Assembly: GCA_030848705.1 (NCBI GenBank)
Contig: CM061236.1
Span: 64,995,481-65,059,480, forward strand
Direction: 5' to 3'
DNA length: 64,000 bases
DNA from: Heracleum sosnowskyi
Lineage: Eukaryota; Streptophyta; Magnoliopsida; Apiales; Apiaceae
The notes beneath the pieces are model-generated. The model searched no databases. It saw nothing but the letters and a program-made list of their open reading frames with translations, and was not told where the DNA came from. Below, piece by piece: positions 1 through 12,125 of the stretch. The stretch's first letter is position 1, and every line of letters starts with the position of its first letter. The translations under genes and the position numbers were made by a program.

Positions 1-1
1 A

Positions 2-643
2 CGACAGGATATTGTTGACCTCGTCCGCGAATTCTCTGATATTTTCGCCTGGGATCCCAGTGACATTCCAGGAATCCCAAAGGTCATAGCTCGCCACTCA
101 CTCCACATCGATCCAAAAATCCGACCAGTGAAACAAAAGAAACGCGTTTTCTCAGAAGAAAAGAAACAGGCAATTGATGCCGAACTTGATCGCCTACTCG
201 CCGTCCGGTTTATCGAACCAATACAATTCCCCACTTGGCTCGCCAACACGGTACTGGTGAAAAAGAGTAACGGCAAATGGCGCATGTGCGTCGATTATTC
301 TGATCTCAACCGGGCATGTCCTAAGGACTTCTACCCATTACCAAATATCGATCAATTAATCGACGCCACCGCAAGCCACGAGCTCTTGTTATTCATGGAT
401 GCATTTTCTGGTTATATCCAGATAAAAATGGACAGCCAAGATTGGGAGAAAACCGCTTTCATCACGCAAAGGGGCATTTTCGCATACAAAAACATGCCCT
501 TCAGGCTCATCAACGCGGGAGAGACGTTCCAACAAATGATGGATACCATATTCTCCTCGCAAATCGACCGAAATATGCAAGTCTATGTCGATGATATGAT
601 CACCAAATCCCAGAAAGCCCTAGATCACACCGACGACTTATGA
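2..643 (+). pseudogene. Reverse transcriptase domain of the Ty3/gypsy fragment
   Basis: The frame is open from the first bases of the window, so the start lies outside. RT fingers and palm are clear: WLANTVLVKKSNGKWRMCVD, then FMDAFSGYIQIKM, then the catalytic box YVDDM near 592-606. In an active element the enzyme would copy the RNA to cDNA in the particle. The frame stops at TGA 641-643 and TAG 653-655, but homology continues downstream in the same frame, so these are nonsense mutations and not a natural end. The FRLINAGETFQ segment departs slightly from the usual FGLKNAGATYQ. Confidence 0.85.
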
Positions 644-655
644 GAAACTTTCTAG

Positions 656-1420
656 ACAATTCGTCTCCATAATATGCGACTCAATCCGGCAAAATGCTCG
701 TTTGGTCTCACCACAGGCAAGTTCCTCGGTTTCTTGATCACACAACGAGGGATTGAGGCAGATCCCTCTCAAATCAAAGCTATCATGGACATCAAAAGCC
801 CATCCACCTTGAAAGATGTCCAAATCTTAACAGGGTGCATCACCGCTCTGAGACGGTTTATTCCCCAGTCATCCAAGCGTTGCGCACCCTTTTTCCAGGT
901 AATCAAAGAGACAGCTAAAACATCAAAGATTGATTGGAACGACAAATGTCAAGAGGCATTGGCCGAACTCAAAAAGTTTCTGACTTCTCCCCCTGTATTA
1001 ACCAAAGCGGTCGGTCACGAACCTTTACGAATCTATCTCGCCGCTACCGACGTCAACATCGCAGCTATCTTGGTAAAATTCAGGGAAGGAACGGAATCGC
1101 CAGTGTATTATGTCAGCCTTACACTTCGCAACGCTGAAACGCGGTATCCACAAATCGAGAAGCTGGTTTTTGCTCTCGTCATTGCAAGTCAGAAACTGCG
1201 ACATTACTTCCAGGGTCGCGAGATTCAGGTCATGACTAATCAGCCCCTAAAACGAATACTACATAAACCCGACATGACATGCCGCCTCACCGCATGGACG
1301 GTCGAGCTAGGCCAATTCTTCATCGAGTATAAGCCACGAATAGCAATGAAAGCCCAAGCACTATCAGATTTTGTTTTCGAATGCCAGTTCTCCCAGGAGG
1401 AAAACCCATTGAAGCATTAT
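656..1420 (+). pseudogene. RT thumb/connection and first RNase H domain of the gypsy fragment
   Basis: This continues the frame of the RT after two nonsense codons. NMRLNPAKCSFG and GKFLGFLITQRGIEADP are the conserved sequences just after the RT palm. The RNase H part has LRIYLAATDVNIAAILV and the RYPQIEKLVFALVIA segment. The first catalytic acidic residue of the classical domain is not obvious, as is usual when a second RNase H follows. The frame is lost around 1420, where the next domain continues in another frame. Confidence 0.75.
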
Positions 1421-1919
1421 CAGTTCTCTCTATGTCGACGGGTCGTCCATTGTGGAAACCAGTGGTGCAGGTGTCATCTTGATTAGCCCCGAAGACTTTC
1501 AGGTTCAACAAGCAATCAAGTTCTCGTTCAAGGCTACCAACAATGAGTCGGAGTACGAGGCCCTGATAGCAGGTCTTAGGCTGGCAAGCGAATTGGAAGC
1601 TAAAATCATTGACGTTTTCAACGACTCTCAGCTAGTGGTGAAACAGATTAAGGGTGAATTCAAAACTCACAATGATAGAATGGCATCCTACCTGGACAAA
1701 ACCCAATCCTTACTGAAAAACTTCATGTCTTGGACAGTTACAAACGTCGACCGACTTGAAAATCAGTGGGCCGACGCGCTATCCAAACTGGCCTCATCAA
1801 ATATACCGATCAACTCTCATCCCGTATACGTCGAGGAGCTGTTAACCCCGACTATTCACGAACTCGCGGTAAGCGAAGTCACGACCTCCCCGGACTGGTG
1901 TTCCACATTTCTAGACTAA
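1421..1919 (+). pseudogene. Second RNase H (plant/archaeal-type) of a Tat-like element
   Basis: After a frameshift near 1420 the frame reads LYVDGSSIVETSGAGVILIS, with the first catalytic Asp in YVDGS. NNESEYEALIAGL carries the catalytic Glu, FNDSQLVVKQIKGEF the next Asp, and ADALSKLASS the last Asp. A full second RNase H placed after the first is a hallmark of the Tat/Ogre/Retand branch of plant Ty3/gypsy elements. The frame ends at TAA near 1917, at the point where homology also fades, so the fragment end is truncation. The catalytic residues themselves look intact. Confidence 0.8.
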
Positions 1920-1925
1920 TATTTT

Positions 1926-2790
1926 GATTTTTCAAAAAAATATTGTTAATCTGCAATGTTAAATTCAGTTGAGGCCGGGTTCAAAATTTGTGAAAACCAC
2001 ATAATTCTTGAGTGTCACATTGCGGACTCATAACGACTTCTTTATTAATTAAAAAGTAAGTGTTTACCAAAAGAAAACAGCACCTCTAAAATTCTTTGCA
2101 TTTCAAAAGTTTCCGAAAGTAGAAAAATTTTATAATATAAAAAATAATTTCATCCACTAATTTTCTCTACTGTACTCACTTTATACATTAAATATTGACC
2201 GGTCCATCACTTTACTCACTTTTCTTATTTTTATCACTAATTTATAATTTTTCTTAAGCTCCTCCAATGTAAAGAATTGGGTTGGATGGATGGAGTATAT
2301 GTTATAACTGCCTTCAAAAAGTAAATTAATATTAATTTATTAATTAATTTTATTTAATGTTAAAATTTGTTTCTTAACAATTATTTTATATAATATATTT
2401 TAATTTTACTGTGTACAAGAAAATACTATTAAAAGTTTTGAGTTTTTTTATTTCATTAACTTACACATTTCTCTACATTTTCTTTAAAATTATAATTTGT
2501 TCTTGTTGCTAGATAATTTATTTTTCAACATTGTATCAAAAAAGAATGAAAACAAGTAAACAAAGTGGAGTCGAATACAAAATTATATACGTACAAGAAT
2601 TTTATCTTTTCTGGCAAATAAACAAAAAAAATGACTGTTAATTTTTGAATTGAAAACTATAAAATATGCATTACAAAATAAATGTAGATGAAGTATGTCA
2701 TTTTAAAATCAAAGGTCACCTATAAAACAACTACAGCTTCATCTGTAGAAATGGTAAACTTCTGTTATATTAGTTCACTTATGCAATGTA
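1926..2790. other. AT-rich intergenic DNA, possible worn MITE at about 2080-2296
   Basis: No coding potential is visible. The stretch 2268-2296 (GTAAAGAATTGGGTTGG followed by a GGATGGAGTAT-like end) resembles the terminal part of Stowaway-like MITEs. The matching CTCC terminus cannot be placed with confidence, so this is only a weak suggestion. The rest is low-complexity AT-rich sequence. Confidence 0.4.
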
Positions 2791-2795
2791 GTTTA

Positions 2796-3493
2796 TGTTA
2801 GACAATCTGTGATATTAGTACATAAAACGACGTGGGCGTGTGTGAATAACAGATAAAGTGTATGTAACCAATAAACAAATAAACAAATAAAAATAAGGAG
2901 ACAAGGAACAAAAACCGAGTCCAGTGCGTGACTGTCTCCTTAAAGCGTATTAGCCCTCACCGTATGTGCGAGCGATTTGCTTCCCAGGATAAAACGATTT
3001 GCAGTGAGGCTGTCGAATAGTGTCACTCTCAGCGAGCTTGAGACGAACAAGAAAACTATCACCGGAGGAAGAGAAGAGAGAAGTGTGTAAGAGAGGATGT
3101 ATTTTTCGAGTGAAAAATCCTAAGGCCAGACACGAGTTTATATAGGCTAGGAAAACTTATGCGCTACACAATTGCCATAATTAATTAACCGCGTTAATCA
3201 ATTATATCAGTTGGCAATTTCCTTAATTAATTAGTCAAGCTAATTAATTGAATCGGTGACAATTATGTTGGTGGCAATTTCCTTAATTAATTAGTCAAAC
3301 TAATTAATCACGTCAATGGCAAAAAATCCGAATTTAAAAACAGAATTAATTTTATCAGATAACTCAAAATCAATGATTTTATCAGATAACTCAAAATCAA
3401 TGACTTTATCAGATAACTCAAAATCAAAACCGGAATCGATTTTACCAAATCAATTAACTCACCCATACCATAATTCACCCACATTTTCCAACA
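2796..3493 (-). repeat. 3' LTR of copia element 1
   Basis: Same length (698 bp) as the 5' LTR. It contains three tandem copies of a unit of about 26 bp (ATCAGATAACTCAAAATCAA core) at about 3354-3428, and two copies of a motif around CCTTAATTAATTAGTCAA at about 3220-3310. The small ORFs predicted across these repeats are products of the repeat and are not genes. Confidence 0.92.
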
Positions 3494-4116
3494 ATCCCCC
3501 ACATGGGTGAAATTGATGTTTCGGTAGCAAGCACAAGTCAGACTGAAACAGAGTTTGGCTTGGTGATAGTTTCTTCGATCAGATATAGCATACGATAGGT
3601 AGAGAATGCTCCTTGAACCTTCGCTCGAGTAAGCATACTGATTTTAATGGTAGACAGTAGACGCGAGTGTCTTTGAACTATTCGACCGTTTGTGTAAACG
3701 ATGATATACTTATCATTATATCCTTTATGATTCGTTCATCTCTCATGATTATGTCCATTTTGGCCATGGAACATTGTCATGGTTCTGTAGGAGTTTCTAA
3801 AGAATTTTGCCTCACAATTCTCCTTTGAAGCGGCCCCACTTCTCTCCCACATAGGTGATCTTTGTCTTATAGAGTAACCCGCGTTTACTCAACTGAATTC
3901 CATGCGTTCAAAACCTTGAACTCCATGTATTCCACAAAAGATCATTAAAAGCTCGAAAGCTTACCCTTGTACCATACGGGTCTCACTGTTTCTGCATCAT
4001 AGAAATAGGCCAGGGGTTACCCCCACAGTGATTTGGTCATCATGATTTAGTTGGCCCATTGAACCACGTTCTTGGGACCTCCAGTCAGCAATGGTTGGGT
4101 GTCCACCATGAAGCCG
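3494..4116 (-). other. Polypurine tract and 3' untranslated region of copia element 1
   Basis: Between the end of pol and the 3' LTR. The tract ATGTGGGGGAT on the minus strand (3494-3504) directly precedes the LTR start TGTTGG and would prime plus-strand DNA synthesis. The remainder shows no convincing ORF. Confidence 0.75.
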
Positions 4117-4722
4117 TTAAGCAATAGGCTTAAGGCCCATCCCTCTAGATGATTTGTCAACCAGTTCTCTTGATAACCCTTTGGTAAGCGGATCCGCGAT
4201 ATTATCCTTTGACGGTATAAAGTCAATAGTGATAATTCCGGTTGACATTAACTGTCTAATGGAACTATGTCGTCGTCGTATGTGACAGGACTTTCCATTA
4301 TACATCGTGCTCTGTGCTCTACCAATAGCAGACTGACTATCACAGTGCAGTCCTATTGTAGTCACAGGCTTTGGCCATCTCAGAATATCCTCCAGAAATT
4401 GGCGTAAGTATTCAGCCTCTTCAGCGCATTTATCTAACGCCACAAACTCAGCTTCCATCGTGGAATGAGTTATCGCCGTTTGTTTTGAGGATTTCCATGA
4501 TATTGCCGCTCCCGCTAGTGTAAACACATAGCCACTCGTAGACTTTAGTGTTTTCTTGCTAGATATCCAGTTTGCATCAGTATAGCCTTCTAATACTGCT
4601 GGATAACTGCCATAATGCAATCCATAGTCTCGAGTTCCCCTCAAGTACCTTAGTACTTGTATGATCGCTTTCCAGTGATCAGCTCCCGGATTACTCGTAA
4701 ATCTACTCAACTTACTAATTGA
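4117..4722 (-). pseudogene. RT C-terminal end and RNase H of copia element 1
   Basis: Same frame as the upstream pol block and separated from it only by one TAA codon (4723-4725) after FTRPDIA. RNase H signatures are YTDANWISSKKTLKSTSGYV, STMEAEFVALDKCAEEAEYL and HCDSQSAI. The C-terminus FIPSKDNIADPLTKGL is the conserved copia ending. The protein ends at a natural-looking stop near 4117. The single nonsense codon upstream would prevent production of the full polyprotein. Confidence 0.88.
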
Positions 4723-7464
4723 TTATGCGATGTCTGGTCTTGTAAAACTCATTAAGTACATCAGACTTCCAATAATCCTCGAGTATTCTAACTGGGAGAC
4801 TCCTAGACCTTTATTCTTGGATAGATGCAAAGTTAGATCCACAGGTGTTCTAGCTTTCTCAAAATCATCCTTGAGAAACTTATCAAGAATTTTGTCAACA
4901 TAATGAGGTTGACTTAGTGCGAGACCCTCAGATGTTCTAGAAATTTGAATCCCTAGAATCACATTTGCTAGTCCCATGTCTTTCATGTCAAATCTTGCTT
5001 TTAACATGTCCTTAGTAGATTTGATCACTTTATCATTGCTTCCAACAATAAGTAGATCATCTACATACAATGTCATCATGACATATTCATTCTCGTTATC
5101 CCTGTAATAGGCACAACTGTCACATTCATTGATCTTGAAGCCGTTAGCCAACACGACTTCATCAAATTTTTCATGCCATTTCATTGGTGCTTGCTTCAAG
5201 CCATATAAAGATTTCACCAATTTACAGACTTTTATATCTTGTCCAGGGACCACAAACCCCTCAGGTTGTTCCATATATATTTCCTCGTCTATATCTCCAT
5301 TTAGAAAAGCTGTTTTCATATCCATTTGATGTACTGTTAGATTTCGCATAGCAGCGATAGCAAACATCATCCTTATGGACGTTATTCTCGATACTGGAGA
5401 ATATGTATCAAAGTAATCAAGGCCATACTGTTGCTTGTATCCTTTGATTACAAGTCTAGCTTTGTACTTATCGATCGTTCCGTCAGTTTTTAACTTCTTT
5501 TTGAAAACCCACTTGCTACCTAACGGTTTACTACCATTTGGTAAGTCCACTAATTCCCAAGTATGATTCTGTAAAATAGAATCAACTTCACTTTTGATGG
5601 CCTCTTTCCACATAGGTCCATCAGGTGATGTTACCGCTTCCTTGTATGTTATCGGATCACCTTCTTCGAGCAAATAGGTCAGAAATTCTGACCCAAAAGA
5701 TTTCTCCTTTCTTTGTCTTTTGCTCCTTCTCACTACCCCTACATCTTCGTCTTCACTTTCGGCATTCTCATTATCGTCTTCTATAGACTCATGAGTGCGT
5801 TTAGACATTGTAGGCCGTTCAGGATTACAAGGAAATACATTCTCGAAGAATGAGGCATTCCTTGACTCCATTATCGTATTCTTTTGAATATCAGGGATCT
5901 TCGATTCATGCACAAGAAACCGATATGCAGTACTATGTGGTGGATATCCGATGAGAATACAATCCACAGTCTTTGGACCAATCTTCACCTTCTTAGGTGT
6001 TGGGATTAGTACCTTCGCAAGGCACCCCCACACTTTCAGAGTTTGGTAACTTGGTTTCTTTTTCTTAAACATCTCATAAGGACTCATATCCTTATTCTTA
6101 CAAATCATCATATTTAAAATATGGTTCACACTTAAGATGGCTTCCCCCCACATCGACTGCGGAAGTCCAGAGCTTAGCAACATCGCATTCATCATCTCTT
6201 TAAGAGTACGATTATTCCTCTCAGCCACTCCATTTGACTGAGGGGAGTATGGTGCAGTGACCTCATGGATTATACCATGTTGTGAACAGAATTCCCCAAA
6301 GGGTTCAACATATTCACCTCCACGATCACTTCGTATCGTTTTGATTTTCTCTGTTTGTTGTGTCTCAACTTCTTCCTTATAGATTTTAAATTTATCTATA
6401 GCCTCATCTTTGCTTTTAAGCAAGTATACATAGCAGTATTTCGTACAATCATCAACGAATGTAATAAAATACTTATTTCCTCCTCTATTTGGAGCATATT
6501 TTAAATCACATATGTCGCTATGTATTAGGTCTAACACTTTGGTGTTTCTTTCAACTTGTTTAAACGACGATCTCGTTAATTTTGCCTCAACACAAGTTTC
6601 ACACTTATGTTTTGAATCGATATTCAATTTCGGTATGTATTCTTTTACACTTAACCTTCGTAAAGTGTCATAATTTACATGTCCCAATCTAGCATGCCAT
6701 AAATTAGGAGACTCAAGCAAGTAAGCAGAAGAATTCTTCATTCCATTATTATCCTTAACAGACATTACATTGAGCTTAAACAGCCCATCAGCTAAATAGC
6801 CCTTGCCTACAAACATACCATTCTTAGACAAAATAACTTTATCTGAGTCTATTACAATGCGAAAACCATGCTTATTCAACAAGGAACCAAACACAAGGTT
6901 CTTGCGAATATCAGGCACATAAAGTACATTCTTCAAAGTCAGATCCTTCCCAGAGGTCATCTTCAGAATCACCGTGCCTTCCCCTTCAATGGTAGAAGTC
7001 GCTGAATTCCCCATGTAGAGCTTCTCACCAGCATTGGAAGCTATGAGGCTAGAGAAAATCGCCTTGTCTGAGCAAACATGCCTTGTAGCAGCAATATCAA
7101 TCCACCATTCCTTTGGATTGGAGCCAACCAGGTTCACTTCAGAGACCGTAGCACATAGGTCTATGTCACCCATCTCCTTGGAGATATCATCCATCATGTT
7201 TGCTTCCTTTTTCTTGTTGGGCTTCTTGGGCTTCCTGCATTCGGAAGACCTATGACCCACTTTATCACAGTTATAGCACTTCCCTTGAAACTTCGACTTC
7301 GAAATTCCTCCCTTGGGTGCCAATTTTGCCCCTTTTCCTGAATTGTCCTTCTTGGGCTTAAATTCCACCATGTTTGCCTTTTCAGTGGCAACATTAGTCT
7401 TCTTCTCGGATCCCCTATTTTCTTCTTCAATGCGAAGTCTAACGATCAGATCCTCCATGGACAT
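4723..7464 (-). pseudogene. Gag zinc knuckle, protease, integrase and RT of copia element 1
   Basis: A 913-codon open stretch. Domains in order: CCHC knuckle CYNCDKVGHRSSEC (residues about 63-76); a protease-like region where the usual DSGA is changed to DIAATRHVCSD; integrase HHCC zinc site (HARLGHVNYDTL ... CETCVEAK); catalytic core with HSDICD, RSDRGGEY and QSNGVAERNNRT supplying the DDE acids; RT with YKARLVIKGYKQ, MDMKTAFLNGD and YVDDL. It is joined to gag upstream by an in-frame TGA (7471-7473) and to RNase H downstream by an in-frame TAA. The loss of the protease Gly next to Asp suggests inactivity even without the stops. Confidence 0.9.
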
Positions 7465-7470
7465 CTCCTT

Positions 7471-7983
7471 TCACTTGTGCTTAAGGTAGTTCTTGAAATC
7501 TTTCCAACCAGGTGGCAGCTTTTCAATCACAACATCAACTTGGAAAGATTCACTTATGACCATTCCTTCAGAATGAATCTCATGGATGATCAATTGCAAT
7601 TCTTGCACCTGACTAACCACAGTCTTTGAATCCACCATCTTATAATCAAGAAAGCGGCCAACAATCCACTTTTTCGCCCCAGCGTCCTCGGTTTTATACT
7701 TATGGTCAATAGATTCCCATAAGGCCTTAGCTGTTGGCTTCGAGCTATACATGTTATATAACGAGTCAGCAAAACCATTAAGCACATAGTTCCGACAGAT
7801 ATAATCGGCGTACTTCCAGGCATCAACAGCATACACAGTCTGTGTATTACTCTCAGCAGTGAGCAACAGTGCATCCTCTTTCAGATAGCGATCAAAGTGC
7901 AACGTGGTCAGATAGAACAGCATCTTTTGCTGCCAGCGTTTGAAATTCGTACCATTGAACTTCTCAGGTTTCTCAGCATGTGC
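7471..7983 (-). pseudogene. Gag core (UBN2-type) of copia element 1, C-terminal part
   Basis: Copia capsid region: FNGTNFKRWQQKMLFYLTTL at the beginning (about 7900-7960), then KALWESIDHKYKTEDAGAKK and FLDYKMVDSKTVVSQVQELQ. This forms the particle shell in active elements. It shares a frame with pol, separated by one TGA at 7471-7473. The N-terminal part lies on the other side of the solo LTR insertion, starting at 10463. Confidence 0.85.
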
Positions 7984-7988
7984 AGTAG

Positions 7989-10091
7989 TGTAACACCCCC
8001 ATCTATATCTAAATGAGAGGCTACTTATTAAACCTTAAACCTGCAAACAGAGCACTAATAATCTCTAAATAATGATTAAATAAGTCTAATAATCTCCAAA
8101 ATAATATTTATCCTCCAAAACAGTTTAAACCGATAAATATGAAAAATCCGAAATCTCGAATGAATAATAAAGTCTAATAATGCTAGGAATATGCAAATCC
8201 GAATAAATGGAATAAAGGGTGCTCTCCATCACACAGTCCCAGATCCCCCTAAGCACCTGCCAGAAAAAGAATACGGCATGAGCCAATTGCCCAGTACGGA
8301 TTTGGAATACAGTTTATAAAACAGAAAACAGATATTCATATTTGACAGTTTATAATAAAACATTTATTTAAAAATAATTATGGCTGAAGCAACGAAAGGG
8401 GTAAGATATTTCATACCGAGATCAGAACAGAACAGATACAAATACACACATCATAGGGTACCTAATGTGTGCAACAAACCGGATAACGTGTACGGCATAT
8501 ACACCGTCACCGTCAAATCAAATCACAAATCATAAACTCTGGGTGCACCCACGTATCCTAAAACAAATATCAAAATGCGCAAAAGCTCCTCCCAAGAGCT
8601 AACAGAACAGAAGGATACGCCATGACCAATCACACTGCCATGGAAGTGTCATGCCACTGGTGCCGCAATGACATGGCTGTAGTACCCCTACAGCTGGTTA
8701 ACTCGGTATACCCTATATCACTAAGGGTTCAAATATAATATTTCGCAATATCAGAAAATCGCAGAAACAAATATTTAAATATTTCGAAACAGATTTAAAC
8801 ATACTTTTCAGAATCAAAACAATTTTCATATTCAAAACGATTCAAAATCAAACGAGCAGATTTTGATGTCAAAACGAATTTAATTTAAATATTTCTAAGA
8901 GGAGTAGCGCTGAATAAAAGAGGAGAGAATCCGTACCTCGAAAAAAATAGCCACTAAGATACTAACGAAATCTTCACGATCCGCTAATCTCTAGGACCCT
9001 GATCTATATATTTAAAGAATACAATTTATTATTAGCGTACATTCATTTTCTAAAGTTCAGCTAATGTATTAACACATTTGTTCATGAACCAAATAAGCTC
9101 AGGCAATAATATTGATTCTTTAATAATGTACCTACGACCCACAATCAAGATAGTAACACTGACTACTACTACTAATAATGCTCACAAGTCCCTGACTTTG
9201 CTAGTTAACATACATGGTCATCCATTTTAATAATATTAATATAATGATAACAAAATGTATAGTATGTTAATGTATTATATAATAATAGTAGAATTTGGTT
9301 TCATCTGGCCATACAATATTGATCCTTGAATTTCTATTACCTGACCAGTGATCTCGGTGAAATAATCACACTCCTTGTTGTAAACTACTCACACACAATA
9401 TATTAAATATTAACGTAATTAGTACAAAGTACATAGAAACTTGGCAATGCAACCAATATAAAATATCATCACTGTAAATTTGCAAACCGGCCATGAAGTC
9501 GCTTTATACATATATATAATATATATTAATCATCAAATCATAATCATGTGATATAAATTTTCAAATTACTAATTCTGTAACATGTATTAATATTAATACA
9601 TCACTAACCACAAATATAAACAAATTCAGAAAAATAATTCGAGGGAACTAACATTACCACTACAATAGTTTGTTAAATAGTTAGGTGCAGGAGGTCAATT
9701 AACCACATCTGAAACAATAAACATATTTTAATACTTTAATTATTTCAACTAAGTAGAGGCTGTCAGATTCGATAAAAGAAGCATGAATCGTACAACTATG
9801 TACACAAATTGTAGAAAACAAAACTTTCACATACTTGTTTCGTTTCTTTCTCCTCACTCGAGTCTCTTGTTGATGCTCTGTTTTCCTCTATTTTCTTTAC
9901 CTCACGCAGTCGTTCGACTTTAGGGTTTTAATAACAGATAGCGGGTCTTGGGCTATAGAATGAGAATATAAATATAGGTCTAATTATCCTACAACTTTTA
10001 GAATTCTAATTATTGAATTCTAATTATTAACGGATCACTATTATCACTCCTTATTCTTTTCTAATTAATATTATTCTTTTCTAATTAATAA

Positions 10092-10124
<33 letters not shown>

Positions 10125-10147
10125 TTATAAAATACACGTATATTACA
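7989..10147 (-). mobile_element. Solo LTR (Ty3/gypsy-type), copy I, inside copia gag
   Basis: 2159 bp with TG...CA ends (TGTAACACCCCC... at the low end, ...GTATATTACA at the high end) and a perfect 5-bp target duplication AGTAG (7984-7988 and 10148-10152). There is no internal coding region, primer site or second LTR, hence a solo LTR left by LTR-LTR recombination. Read on the minus strand it starts TGTAATATAC followed by an (AAT)n run, a style seen in plant gypsy LTRs. A second copy of the same family is at 16183-18501. Confidence 0.88.
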
Positions 10148-10463
10148 AGTAGGCACAGCAGGAACCGTCGGCACAACAGGTGTAGTAGCCATTATAGGCA
10201 CAACAGGCGTCTGTACTTCCGATGTTTGCACACCAGTAGAACCGAAACCTCCCATAGTATGTCCAAACGGAACATTAAACTGTCCAATGACAGTGTGTCC
10301 CAAAGGCACATGTGTCGTAGGCACATGTCCAGTTGATGTCTGACCCCCCATCAGGTGTAACCTGTGCGTTAGGGTTACGCAACAACTGGTGACCCCCATC
10401 AGGTGTAACCTGTGCGTTGGGATCAACCAAGCTTCCATTGTTTACAGTTTCAATATTCTCCAT
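10148..10463 (-). pseudogene. Gag N-terminus of copia element 1
   Basis: ATG at 10463 gives MENIETVNNGSLVDPNAQVT. A unit encoding NPNAQVTPDGG occurs twice in tandem (10347-10372 and 10391-10417 area). The frame then shifts near 10340; the other frame continues with a Pro/Val/Thr-rich segment (TPVVPIMATTPVVPTVPAVP) up to the solo LTR. Such low-complexity N-terminal extensions before the capsid core are common in copia gag. The frameshift makes it non-functional. Confidence 0.7.
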
Positions 10464-10537
10464 AGATCTGTTACTAAAAAAAAAAAACCCCAAACAGAGA
10501 TGTATAAGTCACAGATATAAATATTACGCTTTAAGAT
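10464..10537 (-). other. 5' untranslated region of copia element 1, no standard primer site
   Basis: In an intact copia element the tRNA primer-binding site should follow the 5' LTR end (…TCTAACA). Here the next minus-strand bases are ATCTTAAAGCG, not the usual TGGTATCAGAGC. The primer site is therefore lost or uses a different tRNA segment. Confidence 0.5.
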
Positions 10538-11235
10538 TGTTAGACAATCTGTGATATTAGTACATAAAACGACGTGGGCGTGTGTGAATAACAGATAAAG
10601 TGTATGTAAACAATAAACAAATAAACAAATAAAAATAAGGAGGCAAGGAACAAAAACCGAGTCCAGTGCGTGACTGTCTCCTTAAAGCGTATTAGCCCTC
10701 ACCGTATGTGCGAGCGAATTGCTTCCCAGGATAAAACGATTTGCAGTGAGGCTGTCGAATAGCGTCACTCTCAGCGAGCTTCAGACGAACAAGAAAACTA
10801 TCACCGGAGGAAGAGAAGAGAGAAGTGTGTAAGAGAGGATGTATTTTTCGAGTGAAAAATTCTAAGGCCAGACACGAGTTTATATAGGCTAGGAAAACTT
10901 GTGCGCTACACAATTGACATAATTAATTAACCGCGTTAATCAATTATATCAGTTGGCAATTTCCTTAATTAATTAGTCAAGCTAATTAATTGAATCGGTG
11001 ACAATTATGTTGGTGGCAACTTCCTTAATTAATTAGTCAAACTAATTAATCGCGTCAATGGCAAAAAATCCGAATTTAAAAACAGAATTGATTTTATCAG
11101 ATAACTCAAAATCAATGATTTTATCAGATAACTCAAAATCAATGACTTTATCAGATAACTCAAAATCAAAACCGGAATCGATTTTACCAAATCAATTAAT
11201 TCACCAATACCATAATTCACCCATATTTTCCAACA
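10538..11235 (-). repeat. 5' LTR of copia element 1
   Basis: 698 bp, about 98% identical by eye to the 3' LTR at 2796-3493, including the same triple tandem repeat (about 11096-11168). It would carry the element promoter, but I did not fix a TATA box with confidence. Confidence 0.92.
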
Positions 11236-11240
11236 ATTTA

Positions 11241-11884
11241 TCTAACCCAAGTTAACCTAACATCCTAGATCCGACCCTAAAATGGATTACCTTCTTTGCA
11301 GTTTAAGGACTTGCGATCCAAGATCATTGTTTTTTCAAAACCAGCTTCGCTTGTGGGCGCATATTAGGATAACTATATAAGCTGAAACACTTTATCAAAT
11401 TAGATTGTTACGCACTTGTTCATCTATTGTGTAACCAACAACCAGTGATAATTACTAGAATCGAACAAAAATCCGAATAAATCTGAAACCAAAATCGTTA
11501 AAAATCGATTCGTATAAAATTGAACTGAATCTGAAACTGAAAAATTAAAAACCGAAATCGAAACCGATTGTGCGGTTTCGGTTATATATTAGAACCAAAC
11601 CGAAAAAAACCAAGCCAATCCGAAAAGTTAAAATAAATAATTAAATATATTTTATATATCTAATTTCAATATTTTAAACAAATAAATATATTTGCATTTT
11701 ATTCTTCAAGTGAGTAAGACATAAATTGTTTTGGGTTCATGTAATTTATAATGTAAATGGCTAATGGGCTACCTTAAGTAACCACTCCAGTAGGCAATTC
11801 AAAATAATTTATCAGTGTTACTGTGTTAGACAGTAAATGGATGGATTCCTGTGTATTTGTTCTCTAGAACAGTTGAATGTCTGA
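11241..11884. other. Intergenic AT-rich DNA between copia element 1 and the viral block
   Basis: No ORF or known repeat family recognised. 11455-11640 is rich in short AAACCGAAATCGAAACCG-like motifs, a low-complexity purine-rich tract; similar wording occurs at about 42060-42190 on the far side of the viral block, though not as a clear alignment. Confidence 0.4.
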
Positions 11885-12125
11885 TCCTCTCTTAGGACTT
11901 ATAGATATAAACTATATAAGTTTATAATTTTATTTCTAAATTTAGTAATAATTTTAATAATTTCATGTTGGTGTTTTAACATGACAGCGAAATTCATTTT
12001 TGAATTATTCTACAACCTTTAGGTTCAGATATACATAATCTCATATATCTAAATAATCAAAATTACACAGCTTAGATAAGATATTAACAAGCATGCATCA
12101 TATTTATAATCATAGTAATCATGAG

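Larger units (their letters stand above)
1..1925 (+). mobile_element. Ty3/gypsy retrotransposon fragment, Tat/Ogre-like, truncated
   Basis: Pol fragment running in from the left edge. Domain order is RT, classical RNase H, then a second RNase H of the kind placed after the first in the plant Tat/Retand/Ogre lineage. Homology stops near 1920, before any integrase, and no LTR is visible here. Two in-frame stops and one frameshift make it non-functional. It is richer in GC than the AT-rich DNA that follows, so the junction is easy to see. Confidence 0.85.
2796..11235 (-). mobile_element. Ty1/copia retrotransposon (copia element 1), complete but defective, with nested solo LTR
   Basis: Two 698-bp direct repeats (2796-3493 and 10538-11235) flank a gag-pol region read on the minus strand in copia order: gag, protease, integrase, RT, RNase H. 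LTR ends are TGTTGG...CTAACA in element orientation. A purine tract (ATGTGGGGGAT) abuts the 3' LTR at 3494-3504. The 5-bp flanks are GTTTA (2791-2795) and ATTTA (11236-11240), a probable target duplication with one change. A solo LTR interrupts gag at 7989-10147. I count roughly 14 LTR-LTR differences by eye, so the insertion is moderately old. Confidence 0.93.

Noticed and set aside
3308..3510. ORFs on both strands with ILSYLIKS or LSDNSKS repeats, also at 11029-11255
   Set aside because: They translate the tandem repeat inside the copia LTRs and lie wholly in LTR sequence.
10692..10913. Minus-strand 73-codon ORF
   Set aside because: Lies entirely inside the 5' LTR of copia element 1 with no family resemblance.
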